The position numbers and the translations under genes are program-made. A stretch of DNA of 64,000 bases from an uncultured Alphaproteobacteria bacterium (lineage in GTDB: Bacteria; Pseudomonadota; Alphaproteobacteria; Rhizobiales; Aestuariivirgaceae), in the NCBI GenBank assembly GCA_945957365.1, contig CAMFKI010000003.1, positions 124,001 through 188,000 of the forward strand, in the 5' to 3' direction. Below, piece by piece: positions 26,112 to 34,737 of this stretch. The stretch's first letter is position 1, and each line of letters opens with the position of its first letter. The notes below the pieces were generated by a model, which did no database searches, was not told the origin of the DNA, and worked only from the letters and a program-made list of their open reading frames with translations.

Positions 26112-26315
26112 TTGAATATCGATAAAGCTGTCCTCGCCTTTGCCGGCTGTGTGGTTCTGGTGTCCGTGGTGCTTGCGCATTTCGTGTCACCCTGGTGGCT
26201 GCTGCTCACGCTGTTCGTCGGCGCGAACATGGTGCAGGCCTCGATGACGGGCTTCTGCCCCGCCGCCATGGTCTTCAAGAAGCTGGGTTGCAAGGCCGGC
26301 GGCGCCTTCCGCTAA
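26112..26315 (+). CDS. DUF2892 small membrane protein
   Basis: A 67-residue protein with two transmembrane segments (about 6-24 and 27-45) and the DUF2892/YgaP-like ending SMTGFCPAAMVFKKLGCKAG with two Cys. The start codon is TTG behind an excellent ribosome site (GGAGGTGATCCC). DUF2892 segments are often found with rhodanese and sulfide-handling or efflux genes. It heads a run with the RND pair. Confidence 0.85.
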   Translation: MNIDKAVLAFAGCVVLVSVVLAHFVSPWWLLLTLFVGANMVQASMTGFCPAAMVFKKLGCKAGGAFR

Positions 26316-26350
26316 GCCCGGCATCAACGACAAGGTTCGAAGGAGCGATG

Positions 26351-27340
26351 ATGTCAAGGTCCCGCGCCGTCCCGGCTCTTCTGAGTCTCCTGCTGATGAC
26401 GGCAGTTGCCGGCGCGGCAGAGGTTCCCGTCACCCTTGGCCAGCGCCCGGACCTGAAGGCGGTCTTCGGCCAGGTGGAAAGCCGGGACGTCGTCCCGGCC
26501 CGCGCCCGCATCGGAGGCACCGTCACAACGCTCTCTGTCGAGGAAGGCAGTTCCGTGAAGGCGGGCGACGTCATCGCCCGCGTGGTGGATGACAAGCTGG
26601 CGCTGCAACTCGGCGCCGTGGACGCCCGCATCAAGGCGATCCAGGCCCAGCTCGACAACGCCAAGATCGAACTCGACCGCGGCAACCAGCTGCTGCAAGG
26701 CGGCGTCGTTCCCAAGACCCGGGTCGATCTCCTGCAGACGCAATTCGACGTGCTGACCAACCAGCTCACCGCCGCCCAGGCCGACCGCGCCGTCCTGGTG
26801 CAGCAGCAGAGCGAGGGCGACGTGCTGGCGCCCGCACCGGGCCGGGTGCTGACGGTGCCGGTCACCAGGGGTTCCGTCATCATGCCGGGCGAAGCAATCG
26901 CGCGCATCGCCGGGGGCGGCTACTTCCTGCGCCTGTCGCTGCCCGAACGCCATGCCGGGCACATCAAGCTGGGTGACGACGTGATCGTCGGCAGCCGCGG
27001 CATGACCGATCTTTCAGCCGAGGCAACGCTCGGACATGGCAAGGTCGTGAAGGTCTATCCCGAAATCGACAACGGCAACGTGCTGGCAGATGTCGACGTC
27101 GGCGATCTCGGCGACTTCTTCGTCGGCGAGCGCACCCGGGTCTGGATCCCAGTGGCCATGAGAACCGTCGTCTCGGTGCCGGCCTCCGCCATCGCGACGC
27201 GCTCCGGCGTGGACTACGTGACGCTCGCAGACGGCACCGACGTGCCGGTCATCATCGGCCAGCGCTTCGACGACAGCGGAACGCCGTCCGTCGAAATTCT
27301 CTCCGGCCTCGGCAAGGGTGACGTGGTGGTGGTGCCATGA
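26351..27340 (+). CDS. RND efflux periplasmic adaptor (membrane fusion protein)
   Basis: A 329-residue periplasmic adaptor with a signal peptide (about 1-23). It shows the split lipoyl/barrel-sandwich motif (RIGGTVTTLSVEEGSSVKAGD and LAPAPGRVLTVPVTRGSVI), a short helical hairpin (LDNAKIELDRGNQLLQGGVV) and a beta-barrel domain. It links the inner-membrane pump to an outer-membrane channel, not encoded here. AGGAG fits the second of two adjacent ATGs (26351). Its stop overlaps the pump gene start by four bases. Confidence 0.9.
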   Translation: MSRSRAVPALLSLLLMTAVAGAAEVPVTLGQRPDLKAVFGQVESRDVVPARARIGGTVTTLSVEEGSSVKAGDVIARVVDDKLALQLGAVDARIKAIQAQLDNAKIELDRGNQLLQGGVVPKTRVDLLQTQFDVLTNQLTAAQADRAVLVQQQSEGDVLAPAPGRVLTVPVTRGSVIMPGEAIARIAGGGYFLRLSLPERHAGHIKLGDDVIVGSRGMTDLSAEATLGHGKVVKVYPEIDNGNVLADVDVGDLGDFFVGERTRVWIPVAMRTVVSVPASAIATRSGVDYVTLADGTDVPVIIGQRFDDSGTPSVEILSGLGKGDVVVVP

Positions 27341-30300
27341 ACCTCGGCATCGCCGGGCGGCTGACGCGAACCTTCATCCAGTCGCCGCTCACACCATTGT
27401 TTCTGCTCGCCGCGCTCGCCGTGGGCCTGGTTGCGCTGCTCACACTTCCCCGCGAGGAAGAGCCGCAGATTTCCGTGCCCATGGTCGACATCTTCGTCGA
27501 GGCCAACGGGCTCAAGGCCGAGGATGCCGTGAAGCTCGTCACCGAGCCGCTCGAGACCATCGTCAAGAGCATCGACGGCGTGGAACACGTCTACTCGCAG
27601 ACGCGCGACGACAAGGTGATGGTCACCGCCCGCTTCCTCGTCGGCACGCCGTCGGATGCCGCCATCCTGCGTGTGCACGAGAAGCTGCGCGCCAACATGG
27701 ACCGCATCCCCAAGGGCATCCCCGAACCGCTGATCGTCGGCCGCGGCATCGACGATGTCGCGATCGTGGTACTCACGCTGTCGCCCAAGCCCGAGGCCGC
27801 CGCGCGCTGGACCGCCAACGACGTCAGCCGCGTCACCCGCGAGTTGCAGGTGGAACTCGCCAAGCTCGACGACATCGGCCTCACCTACATCTCCGGCAAC
27901 CAGCCGGAGGAAATCCGCATCGAGCCGGATCCGGAGAAGCTGTCGCTCTACGGCATCACGCTGCAGCAGCTTTCCGCCAAGATCACCGCGGCGGACCGCT
28001 CCTTCGAAGCCGGCACCTTGCGCGACGGCGGCAAGCAGATTGCCATCATGGGCGGGCAGACGCTGCAGTCGCCCTCCGACATCGCCAACATCCTGATCTC
28101 GGCACGTGACGGGCGGCCCGTCTATGTGCGCGACGTGGCGCAGGTGCTGCTGTCGACCGACTCGCGCGAGGTGCGCACGGCGAATGTGGTGAAGACTGCG
28201 AACGGCATAGCCACGCTACCAGCCGTGTCGCTGGCACTGGCCAAGCGGCCCGGCACCAATGCCGTGGTCATCGCCGAGCGCATCACCCAGCGGCTCGAGC
28301 AGCTGAAGGGCACGCTGATCCCGCAGGACCTCACCGTCACCACTACCCGCAACTACGGCGAGACGGCCAACGAGAAGGCCAACGAGCTGCTGTTTCACTT
28401 GGGCCTTGCCACCATCTCCATCGTCATCCTCGTCGCCGTCGCCATCGGCTGGCGCGAGGCGCTGGTGGTGGCGGTGGTCATTCCCACCACCATCCTGCTC
28501 ACCCTCTTCGCCGCCCGCATCATGGGCTACACGCTGAACCGGGTGAGCCTCTTCGCGCTGATCTTCTCGATCGGCATCCTGGTCGACGACGCCATCGTGG
28601 TGATCGAGAACATCGCCCGGCACTGGGCCATGAAAGATGGGCGCTCACGCGTCGACGCCGCCGTGGACGCGGTGGCCGAGGTCGGCAACCCGACCATCGT
28701 GGCGACGCTGACCGTGGTGGCAGCCCTGCTGCCCATGCTCTTCGTCTCCGGCATGATGGGCCCCTACATGAGCCCCATCCCGTCGACGGCCTCGGCCGCG
28801 ATGATCTTCTCCTTCTTCGTCGCCGTGATGGTGACGCCGTGGCTGATGATCAAGTTCGGCGGCAAGGCGCATGGCCACGGCACGCATGAGGCTTCCGACG
28901 GCGGCATGCTGGGCCGCGCCTATGTGGCCGTCGCCCGCCCCATCATCCAGAGCAAGGCGCGGGCCTGGACCTTCCTGCTGCTCGTCGGTGTTGCCACGCT
29001 CGCCTCGCTGTCGTTGTTCTACTTCCGCGATGTGACGGTGAAGCTCTTGCCCTTCGACAACAAGTCGGAGCTGCAGGTGGTGGCGGACCTGCCCGAGGGC
29101 TCCTCCGTCGAGGACACCGCGCGGCTTCTCTCCCAGGCGGCCGACCTGGCGCTCACGCTGCCTGAAGTGACGTCCGTCCAGACCTATGCAGGCGAGCCCG
29201 CGCCCTTCAACTTCAATGGCCTGGTGCGCCACTACTACATCCGCACCTCGCCGGAGCTCGGTGACGTGGCCGTGACGCTGTCGCCCAAGTCGGAGCGCGA
29301 CCGCACCAGCCACCAGATCGCGCTGGAACTGCGCCAGAAGCTGAACGGACTGAAGCTGCCGGAAGGCACCTCGATCAAGGTCGTGGAGCCGCCGCCCGGC
29401 CCGCCTGTGCTGGCGACACTGCTGGCGGAAATCTACGGCCCCGACGCCGAGACCCGCCGGGCCACCGCCGCCAAGGTGCGCGAGGCCTTCAAGGCCGTGC
29501 CCTTCGTGGTCGACGTCGATGACAGCTATGGCCAGCAGGCGCCGCGCCTGCGCGTCGCGATCGACCAGGACAATCTCGAATTCCAGAAGGTCGAGGAAGG
29601 CGATGTCTACGACACGCTGCAGGGCCTCTATGCCGACAACACGGTGGGCTACTCGCACCGCGGCGGAGGCCGCCAGCCGATCCCCATCACCGTCGGCCTG
29701 CCCAAATCGGAGAAGGTGCTGGACGAGCGCGCGCTGTCTACCCCGGTTCCCGCCAATGCGCTGCCCGGCGCGCGCGGCGTCGTCGAACTGGGCGACGTGG
29801 TGAGCGTGAAGACGGAGCTCTCTTCCTTCCCCATCTTCCGCCACAACGGCAAGCCCACGGAGATGGTGACGGGCGAACTGGCCGGTGCCTTCGAGGCGCC
29901 TGTCTATGGCATGATCGAAGTCGGCCGCGCGCTCGACAAGCTCGACTGGACGGACCTCACCAAACCCGAAATCGCGCTGCATGGCCAGCCCATCGACGAT
30001 TCGAAACCGGTGCTGTTGTGGGACGGCGAATGGGAGGTGACCTGGGTCACCTTCCGCGACATGGGCGGCGCCTTCATGGTGGCATTGCTGGGTATCTATA
30101 TTCTGGTGGTCGCCCAGTTCGGTTCCTTCAAGCTGCCGCTGGTCATCCTGACGCCCATTCCGCTGACGCTGATCGGCATCATGCTCGGCCATTGGCTGTT
30201 CCATGCCGCTTTCACCGCCACCTCGATGATCGGCTTCATCGCGCTCGCCGGCATCATCGTGCGGAACTCGATCCTGCTCGTCGACTTCGTGCGCCATCAG

Positions 30301-30552
30301 AGGAAGCCCGGCTCGGACCTGCGCGAGGTGCTGCTGAAGGCCGGCGCCATCCGCTTCAAGCCGATCCTGCTCACCGCACTCGCCGCCATGATCGGCGCCG
30401 CCGTGATCCTCTCCGACCCGATCTTCCAGGGCCTCGCCATCTCGCTGCTCTTCGGACTTGCGTCGTCGACGCTGCTCACCGTGCTGGTGATCCCCGCCAT
30501 CTACGTCGCGCTGCGCTGGGAGTTGCCGATATCAGGTGCGGGTGTACCGTAA
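27337..30552 (+). CDS. RND-family efflux pump permease
   Basis: A 1071-residue AcrB-type inner-membrane transporter with about 12 transmembrane segments in two halves (N-terminal anchor, groups near 350-530 and 880-1060) and two large periplasmic loops. Typical motifs include GILVDDAIVVIENI (TM4 region, with the Asp pair of the proton relay) and ALAGIIVRNSILLVDFV in the C-terminal half. The opening LPREEEPQISVP is typical of a broad RND subgroup. Substrates may be drugs, metals or organic compounds. It is coupled to the adaptor gene; the DUF2892 gene lies upstream. Confidence 0.93.
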   Translation: MNLGIAGRLTRTFIQSPLTPLFLLAALAVGLVALLTLPREEEPQISVPMVDIFVEANGLKAEDAVKLVTEPLETIVKSIDGVEHVYSQTRDDKVMVTARFLVGTPSDAAILRVHEKLRANMDRIPKGIPEPLIVGRGIDDVAIVVLTLSPKPEAAARWTANDVSRVTRELQVELAKLDDIGLTYISGNQPEEIRIEPDPEKLSLYGITLQQLSAKITAADRSFEAGTLRDGGKQIAIMGGQTLQSPSDIANILISARDGRPVYVRDVAQVLLSTDSREVRTANVVKTANGIATLPAVSLALAKRPGTNAVVIAERITQRLEQLKGTLIPQDLTVTTTRNYGETANEKANELLFHLGLATISIVILVAVAIGWREALVVAVVIPTTILLTLFAARIMGYTLNRVSLFALIFSIGILVDDAIVVIENIARHWAMKDGRSRVDAAVDAVAEVGNPTIVATLTVVAALLPMLFVSGMMGPYMSPIPSTASAAMIFSFFVAVMVTPWLMIKFGGKAHGHGTHEASDGGMLGRAYVAVARPIIQSKARAWTFLLLVGVATLASLSLFYFRDVTVKLLPFDNKSELQVVADLPEGSSVEDTARLLSQAADLALTLPEVTSVQTYAGEPAPFNFNGLVRHYYIRTSPELGDVAVTLSPKSERDRTSHQIALELRQKLNGLKLPEGTSIKVVEPPPGPPVLATLLAEIYGPDAETRRATAAKVREAFKAVPFVVDVDDSYGQQAPRLRVAIDQDNLEFQKVEEGDVYDTLQGLYADNTVGYSHRGGGRQPIPITVGLPKSEKVLDERALSTPVPANALPGARGVVELGDVVSVKTELSSFPIFRHNGKPTEMVTGELAGAFEAPVYGMIEVGRALDKLDWTDLTKPEIALHGQPIDDSKPVLLWDGEWEVTWVTFRDMGGAFMVALLGIYILVVAQFGSFKLPLVILTPIPLTLIGIMLGHWLFHAAFTATSMIGFIALAGIIVRNSILLVDFVRHQRKPGSDLREVLLKAGAIRFKPILLTALAAMIGAAVILSDPIFQGLAISLLFGLASSTLLTVLVIPAIYVALRWELPISGAGVP

Positions 30553-30618
30553 TCTGACACAGACCTCCGTTTGCAGCAGACAATGCAAGAGGAATAGCTT
30601 TGGTGTCTCAAGGGAGAG

Positions 30619-30987
30619 ATGACAATCAAGACGGCAGGATTGACATCGGCACTGCTTACATTTGGTCTGCTAGCATCGTCATCGGCAACACAAGCTGGTG
30701 GTCCAGAGACCGTCGCTCAGTACACGCAATTCATGCGACAGTCGGGAGCTTTTGAAATAACTGTGGGTGCAGTGACGGACGCTTTCGGTTGGGCGAACGC
30801 AGTAGTCCAAGCAAGAGGTGACAAGCCTCTTTACTGCCAACCGGGCAATCTCGCCTTAATCGGTGCTCAAGGAACTAGATTGTTAGATGACTATCTCCAG
30901 GCACACCCGAGCGAAGGAGCACGCAATGCAAAGGACTGGGGTGATATGCTTCTGGATGCTCTGATCGACACCTTTCCATGCAAATGA
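30619..30987 (+). CDS. Exported Rap1a/Tai-like small protein
   Basis: A 122-residue product with a signal peptide (about 1-26, ending ATQA) and a domain resembling the Rap1a/Tai immunity family: a central YCQPGNLALI motif, LLDDYLQAHP and a C-terminal ALIDTFPCK, with two Cys that could pair. GGGAGAG precedes the ATG. Related proteins protect against type VI effectors in Serratia, but no effector or secretion gene is nearby, so another periplasmic role is equally possible. Codon use is visibly less GC-rich than the neighbours, which suggests acquisition. Confidence 0.7.
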   Translation: MTIKTAGLTSALLTFGLLASSSATQAGGPETVAQYTQFMRQSGAFEITVGAVTDAFGWANAVVQARGDKPLYCQPGNLALIGAQGTRLLDDYLQAHPSEGARNAKDWGDMLLDALIDTFPCK

Positions 30988-31072
30988 TGACAAGGGTGCA
31001 CGGGGGGTCCAGCCGCGCCGCCCATTAATCGATACCGCTTCGGAAGCTTCCACCAAACATCGGACCCCCTAA

Positions 31073-31456
31073 GTGATCCCCTCGCCTCAACTCACTGACG
31101 AACAAGCGGCAATCATTGTGGGATGGGCCTATCACCGAAGGGAACGGCTAAAGGCCGTCCTTCTGTTCGGCAGTCGCTTGATTGGCATCCGTAGGGACAA
31201 GCCAGACCGTAAGCCAATCCCTGACATCGATCTCGCGCTAAGCTTCGACATCCCCGACCCATGCGAGAGACAAGCATTTTTCAATGCTGTTCGCGCCGTG
31301 TGGACCAACGAATTAACTTCACTGGTGGGTGGGATTGAGGTCGAACTGTACTGTTGTGATCCTGTAACTTTGCCAGTGATGCTTCTGTGGGAGAAGCCCT
31401 ACAGAATGTTGTGGAGCGATGATCGCTGGTCACCCCTCAGGGATCTCTCGGGCTAG
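31073..31456 (+). CDS. Minimal nucleotidyltransferase-fold protein
   Basis: A 127-residue protein of the MNT/polymerase-beta nucleotidyltransferase fold: LLFGSRLIGIRRDKP followed by IPDIDLALSF supplies the GS and DxD motifs, with an insertion between them. The start is GTG. Solitary MNT proteins are often antitoxins paired with HEPN toxins, but no HEPN gene is adjacent. Like its neighbour it has lower GC than the surroundings. It lies 80 bases before tRNA-Glu on the opposite strand. Confidence 0.7.
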   Translation: MIPSPQLTDEQAAIIVGWAYHRRERLKAVLLFGSRLIGIRRDKPDRKPIPDIDLALSFDIPDPCERQAFFNAVRAVWTNELTSLVGGIEVELYCCDPVTLPVMLLWEKPYRMLWSDDRWSPLRDLSG

Positions 31457-31536
31457 GGATAAATCCGTGTACGCAGTCACTCCAGCGGTCCTCATGAACC
31501 ACTGTAATCATTGATAAATCTGGCTTGATTGAGTAG

Positions 31537-31611
31537 TGGCGCTCCCTGCGGGAATCGAACCCGCCTTTGCAACGTGAGAGGCTGCCGTCCTAACCGATAG
31601 ACGAAGGGAGC
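31537..31611 (-). tRNA. tRNA-Glu (anticodon CTC)
   Basis: The reverse strand folds as a 75-base cloverleaf: acceptor GCTCCCT/AGGGAGC, a D arm with GGTTAGGAC, an anticodon arm with loop CTCTCAC (anticodon CTC), and a T arm containing GGTTCGATTCC. The terminal CCA is encoded. It reads GAG codons. It borders two low-GC genes, a common integration setting, but I see no duplicated tRNA end that would mark an attachment site. Confidence 0.95.
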
Positions 31612-31662
31612 TCTCCGAGGAATGGCCCCCTATATAGAGGCTCCCCTTCGAGTGCAAGCCCT

Positions 31663-31998
31663 TCAGGGCCCCGCCGACACGCGGGAGATGACGGTGTTCT
31701 TCCTGATGTCCACGACGATGACCTGACGGGCCGTGATGACGAGCAGGCGGTCGCCGTCGAGGCTGGCGGCGCGGATGTCGGCTGCAGGGGGAAGTCCAAG
31801 ATCGAGGGTCTGCGCGGCGGGCTCCGGTGCGGGCGGGGCCCTGTGGTTGGCTTTCCAGATGATTCCGGCGATGAGTGTCAGGAACAGCAGCACCAGCACC
31901 ACGCCCATGATATAGACCAGCCGCAGCAGGCGGCGGGCGGAGGCAGGAATTTCCAGCGGCGCGGCATCGCCCGTCTGCAAGGGATCGGATGTGTTCAT
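31663..31998 (-). CDS. Small membrane protein next to rluD (DUF6476-like)
   Basis: A 111-residue protein with one transmembrane segment (about 29-51) and a C-terminal periplasmic or cytoplasmic part (LDGDRLLVITARQVIVVDIRKNTVISR) that looks like a single beta-propeller strand pair. It resembles the DUF6476 proteins found divergent from rluD in Rhizobiales. Its ATG (31998) overlaps the rluD ATG (31997), so each gene's leader lies in the other's coding region. AAGG precedes it. Function unknown. Confidence 0.72.
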   Translation of the reverse strand: MNTSDPLQTGDAAPLEIPASARRLLRLVYIMGVVLVLLFLTLIAGIIWKANHRAPPAPEPAAQTLDLGLPPAADIRAASLDGDRLLVITARQVIVVDIRKNTVISRVSAGP

Positions 31999-32995
31999 GT
32001 CAGTGCCTTCACAACTCCTGGAAGCCGTCGCCGGCGCGGCGGAACGCCTCGACAAGGCGCTGGCCGCCGCCTTTCCGGAGGTGAGCCGGGCGCGGTTTCA
32101 GGCCCTTATCGCGGAAGGGGCGGTCAGTGTCGAGGGCGAGGCGGTGCGCGAGGCCCGGCACAAGGTGAAACCGGGGAACATGCTGCGCGTTGTGCTGCCT
32201 GAGGCCGCGCCCGCCCTGCCCCAGGCCGAAGCCATGGCGCTGCACATCGTTCATGAAGACAAGGATCTAATCGTGATCGACAAGCCAGCCGGCCTTGTGG
32301 TGCATCCGGGTGCTGGAAACGAAACCGGCACGCTGGTGAATGCCCTGATCGCCCATTGCGGCGACAGCCTGTCGGGGATCGGCGGGGTCCGGCGGCCCGG
32401 CATCGTGCATCGCCTCGACAAGGATACCAGCGGCCTGCTGGTCGTGGCCAAGAACGATCGCGCCCACCATGGCCTGTCGGACCAGTTCGCGGCGCATGGC
32501 CGCGATGGCCGGCTGGAGCGAAGCTATCTCGCCATCGTCTGGGGCGTTCCGGAGCGGCGCCAGGGGACGATCTCGGCCGCGATCGACCGCTCGGCCGCCA
32601 ATCGCCAGAAGATGGCCGTGTCCAAGGGGGCAAATGCCCGTGAGGCGATCACCCACTACGAAGTGCTCGAGGAGCTCGGAACGCCACCGGTCGCCAGTCT
32701 GGTGCGCTGCGTTCTGGAGACAGGCAGGACCCACCAGATTCGCGTCCACATGGCCCATATTGGGCATCCGTTGCTGGGCGATGGTGTCTATGGCGCCGGC
32801 TTCCGGACCTCGGCCAGGAAATTATCCGAAACCTCAAGACAAGCTCTTAACGATTTGAATCGTCAGGCACTTCACGCGACTACTCTGGGCTTCGAGCACC
32901 CCGTGACCGGTCGCCACATGCAGTTCGAAAGCCCCGCCCCAGATGATTTTGGCAAGCTGCTCGCGGCGCTCCGCTTGAACAACACGGAAGCGTGA
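31997..32995 (+). CDS. rluD: RluA-family 23S rRNA pseudouridine synthase (RluD-like)
   Basis: A 332-residue enzyme with an N-terminal S4 domain (about 18-75) and the RluA catalytic domain. The catalytic Asp is in GIVHRLDKDTSGLLVVAK; other family motifs are VIDKPAGLVVHPG and ETGRTHQIRVHMAHIGHPLLGD. RluD makes pseudouridines in helix 69 of 23S rRNA. The start overlaps that of the divergent membrane-protein gene. rpoH follows after 80 bases on the same strand, the usual Rhizobiales order. The RluD subtype is likely from the S4 domain and context. Confidence 0.9.
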   Translation: MSVPSQLLEAVAGAAERLDKALAAAFPEVSRARFQALIAEGAVSVEGEAVREARHKVKPGNMLRVVLPEAAPALPQAEAMALHIVHEDKDLIVIDKPAGLVVHPGAGNETGTLVNALIAHCGDSLSGIGGVRRPGIVHRLDKDTSGLLVVAKNDRAHHGLSDQFAAHGRDGRLERSYLAIVWGVPERRQGTISAAIDRSAANRQKMAVSKGANAREAITHYEVLEELGTPPVASLVRCVLETGRTHQIRVHMAHIGHPLLGDGVYGAGFRTSARKLSETSRQALNDLNRQALHATTLGFEHPVTGRHMQFESPAPDDFGKLLAALRLNNTEA

Positions 32996-33075
32996 CTATC
33001 TGTAACTGCTCCGGTGTCTTATTTTCTGCGTATTTGTCGGGTAATGATAGTTCTCAGACAGGAAAGGCTTTGAAC

Positions 33076-33981
33076 ATGGCAAAGACCACTTCCCTCCCCG
33101 CGATCGCCTCGGGCGAAGCCGGGCTGCAGCGCTATCTCCAGGAAATCCGCCAGTTTCCCATGCTGCAGCCGGACGAGGAATTCATGCTCGCCAAGCGGTG
33201 GAAGGAACACGGCGACACGCGTGCCGCCGAGAAGCTCATCACCTCGCATCTCCGTCTCGTGGCCAAGATCGCCATGGGCTACCGCGGCTATGGCCTGCCC
33301 ATCGGCGAGGTCATATCCGAGGGCAATGTCGGCCTCATGCAGGCCGTGAAGAAGTTCGAGCCGGACAAGGGCTTCCGCCTTGCCACATATGCCATGTGGT
33401 GGATCAAGGCCTCGATTCAAGAGTTTGTTTTGCGCTCCTGGTCGCTCGTCAAGATGGGCACCACGGCCAACCAGAAGAAGCTGTTCTTCAACCTGCGCAA
33501 GGTGAAGAGCCAGATCGAGGCGCTGGAAGACGGCGACCTGCGCCCCGACCAGGTGGAACTCATCGCCAAGAAGCTGGGCGTCACCAACGAGGACGTCATC
33601 TCGATGAACCGCCGCCTTGGCGGCGACACCTCGCTCAACGCCACCGTCCGCGAAGACGGCGAGGGCGAATGGCAGGACTGGCTGGTCGATGACTCCGACA
33701 ACCAGGAGGAGATGCTCGCCCAGTCCGAGGAGCAGTCGATGCGCCACGGACTGCTTCAGGATGCGATGGACAAGCTCACCGAGCGTGAGCGCCGGGTGTT
33801 CGAGGCCCGCCGCCTGCAGGACGATCCGGCAACGCTCGAGGACCTGAGCCAGGAATTCGGCGTCTCGCGCGAGCGTATCCGCCAGATCGAGGTGCGGGCC
33901 TTCGAAAAGGTGCAGAAGGCGGTGAAGAACGCATCGCAGCGCCTTCTGGCGCCGAAGACCCTTCCGGCGCCCAGCGTTTAG
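33076..33981 (+). CDS. rpoH: Heat-shock sigma factor RpoH (sigma-32)
   Basis: A 301-residue sigma-70-family factor. It has sigma region 2 (ATYAMWWIKASIQEFVLRSW), the RpoH box (NQKKLFFNLRK), a region 3/4 (LTERERRVFEARRL and FGVSRERIRQIEVRAFEKV) and no region 1.1, all typical of RpoH. It directs core polymerase to heat-shock promoters. The ATG has an adequate site (GGAAAGG). A terminator follows. Rhizobiales often have more than one RpoH; this is the rluD-linked copy. Confidence 0.96.
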   Translation: MAKTTSLPAIASGEAGLQRYLQEIRQFPMLQPDEEFMLAKRWKEHGDTRAAEKLITSHLRLVAKIAMGYRGYGLPIGEVISEGNVGLMQAVKKFEPDKGFRLATYAMWWIKASIQEFVLRSWSLVKMGTTANQKKLFFNLRKVKSQIEALEDGDLRPDQVELIAKKLGVTNEDVISMNRRLGGDTSLNATVREDGEGEWQDWLVDDSDNQEEMLAQSEEQSMRHGLLQDAMDKLTERERRVFEARRLQDDPATLEDLSQEFGVSRERIRQIEVRAFEKVQKAVKNASQRLLAPKTLPAPSV

Positions 33982-34007
33982 GGGCTGTTGGCACCCAACT
34001 CGTGAAG

Positions 34008-34030
34008 ATGGCCGGGCTCGACCCGGCCAT
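34008..34030. terminator. Hairpin between convergent rpoH and CAP-domain gene
   Basis: ATGGCCGGG (34008-34016) and CCCGGCCAT (34022-34030) pair perfectly around a five-base loop. Only short T and A runs follow, so it may be a weak bidirectional terminator. Confidence 0.7.
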
Positions 34031-34044
34031 TTCCGTCTTCGGAC

Positions 34045-34620
34045 CTACTGGAAGATGCCCTTGGCCCGCGGTGTGGCGAAGAAGATCTGCACCGCCCAGA
34101 TGTCGCCGCCGCGCTCGATGACACCGGTCGAGACGAAGGCGAAGCTGCGGTTCACCATGTTGCGGCGGTGCGGCGCGCTCTCCACCCATTGCTGGAACAG
34201 GGCCCGCGTCTTCTCGTCGTCGGATGCGGTGTTGCCTGTCTCGCGCGCGGCATTCTCGCCGATCGATGGGTACTTGGTGACGTCGCCCACGAAGGCCGCC
34301 ATGCGGCCCTGGAAGCTCATGCCGGTCGACGACGAGTGCCCCATGAAATTGTTGATCATCATGTCGGCCGCATGGGCGCGGGCCGCGTCCTGGAGGGCCG
34401 CGTCGGCGGTCACGGCCGCGTCGCCCTGCTGGGCGCGGTAGGCATTGAGCAAGGTGACGAGTTCCGCCTCGAGATCCGGCCGGTAGCGCGATCCCTTGGG
34501 AGGATGCGCGGCGAGGCCCTTGGCATAGCTCAAATAGGGTCCGGCAATGGCCGGGACGGTCCCGGCAGCGAGACCGAGAAGGCCCAGGAACAGGCCGCGG
34601 CGGGTTGAATCTGCCGTCAT
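34045..34620 (-). CDS. Exported CAP/SCP-domain protein
   Basis: A 191-residue protein with an N-terminal twin-arginine-like or Sec signal (MTADSTRRGLFLGLLGLAAG) and a CAP (SCP/PR-1) domain (about 50-190): LVTLLNAYRAQQG, ADMMINNFMGHSSS and a SIGENAA motif with a WVESAPHRRNMV segment. The CAP-domain His and Glu residues (GHSS, GENAA, SAPHR) are present. Bacterial CAP proteins are envelope proteins of largely unknown function. The start at 34620 fits the signal peptide. Confidence 0.88.
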   Translation of the reverse strand: MTADSTRRGLFLGLLGLAAGTVPAIAGPYLSYAKGLAAHPPKGSRYRPDLEAELVTLLNAYRAQQGDAAVTADAALQDAARAHAADMMINNFMGHSSSTGMSFQGRMAAFVGDVTKYPSIGENAARETGNTASDDEKTRALFQQWVESAPHRRNMVNRSFAFVSTGVIERGGDIWAVQIFFATPRAKGIFQ

Positions 34621-34737
34621 CGGGTCAAGACTCCATGAACCATGAGTTACAATTCCAAGTTGTTTCAATTGCCCATATACACGTTGGATAGGGTCAGCAC
34701 CGCAACATGATCCCCGATGCTTGGAGGCACTTGGGAG

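Noticed and set aside
28645..30297. A 550-codon minus-strand open frame opposite the RND pump
   Set aside because: It lies entirely within a well-supported RND gene and has low-complexity His/Asp/Gln composition.
30619..31456. A type VI immunity or MNT/HEPN toxin-antitoxin module
   Set aside because: No effector, secretion gene or HEPN partner is present; the two genes do not form a recognised pair.
31537..31611. tRNA-Glu as a phage or island attachment site
   Set aside because: No second copy of the tRNA 3' end and no integrase are seen within the low-GC segment or its other flank.
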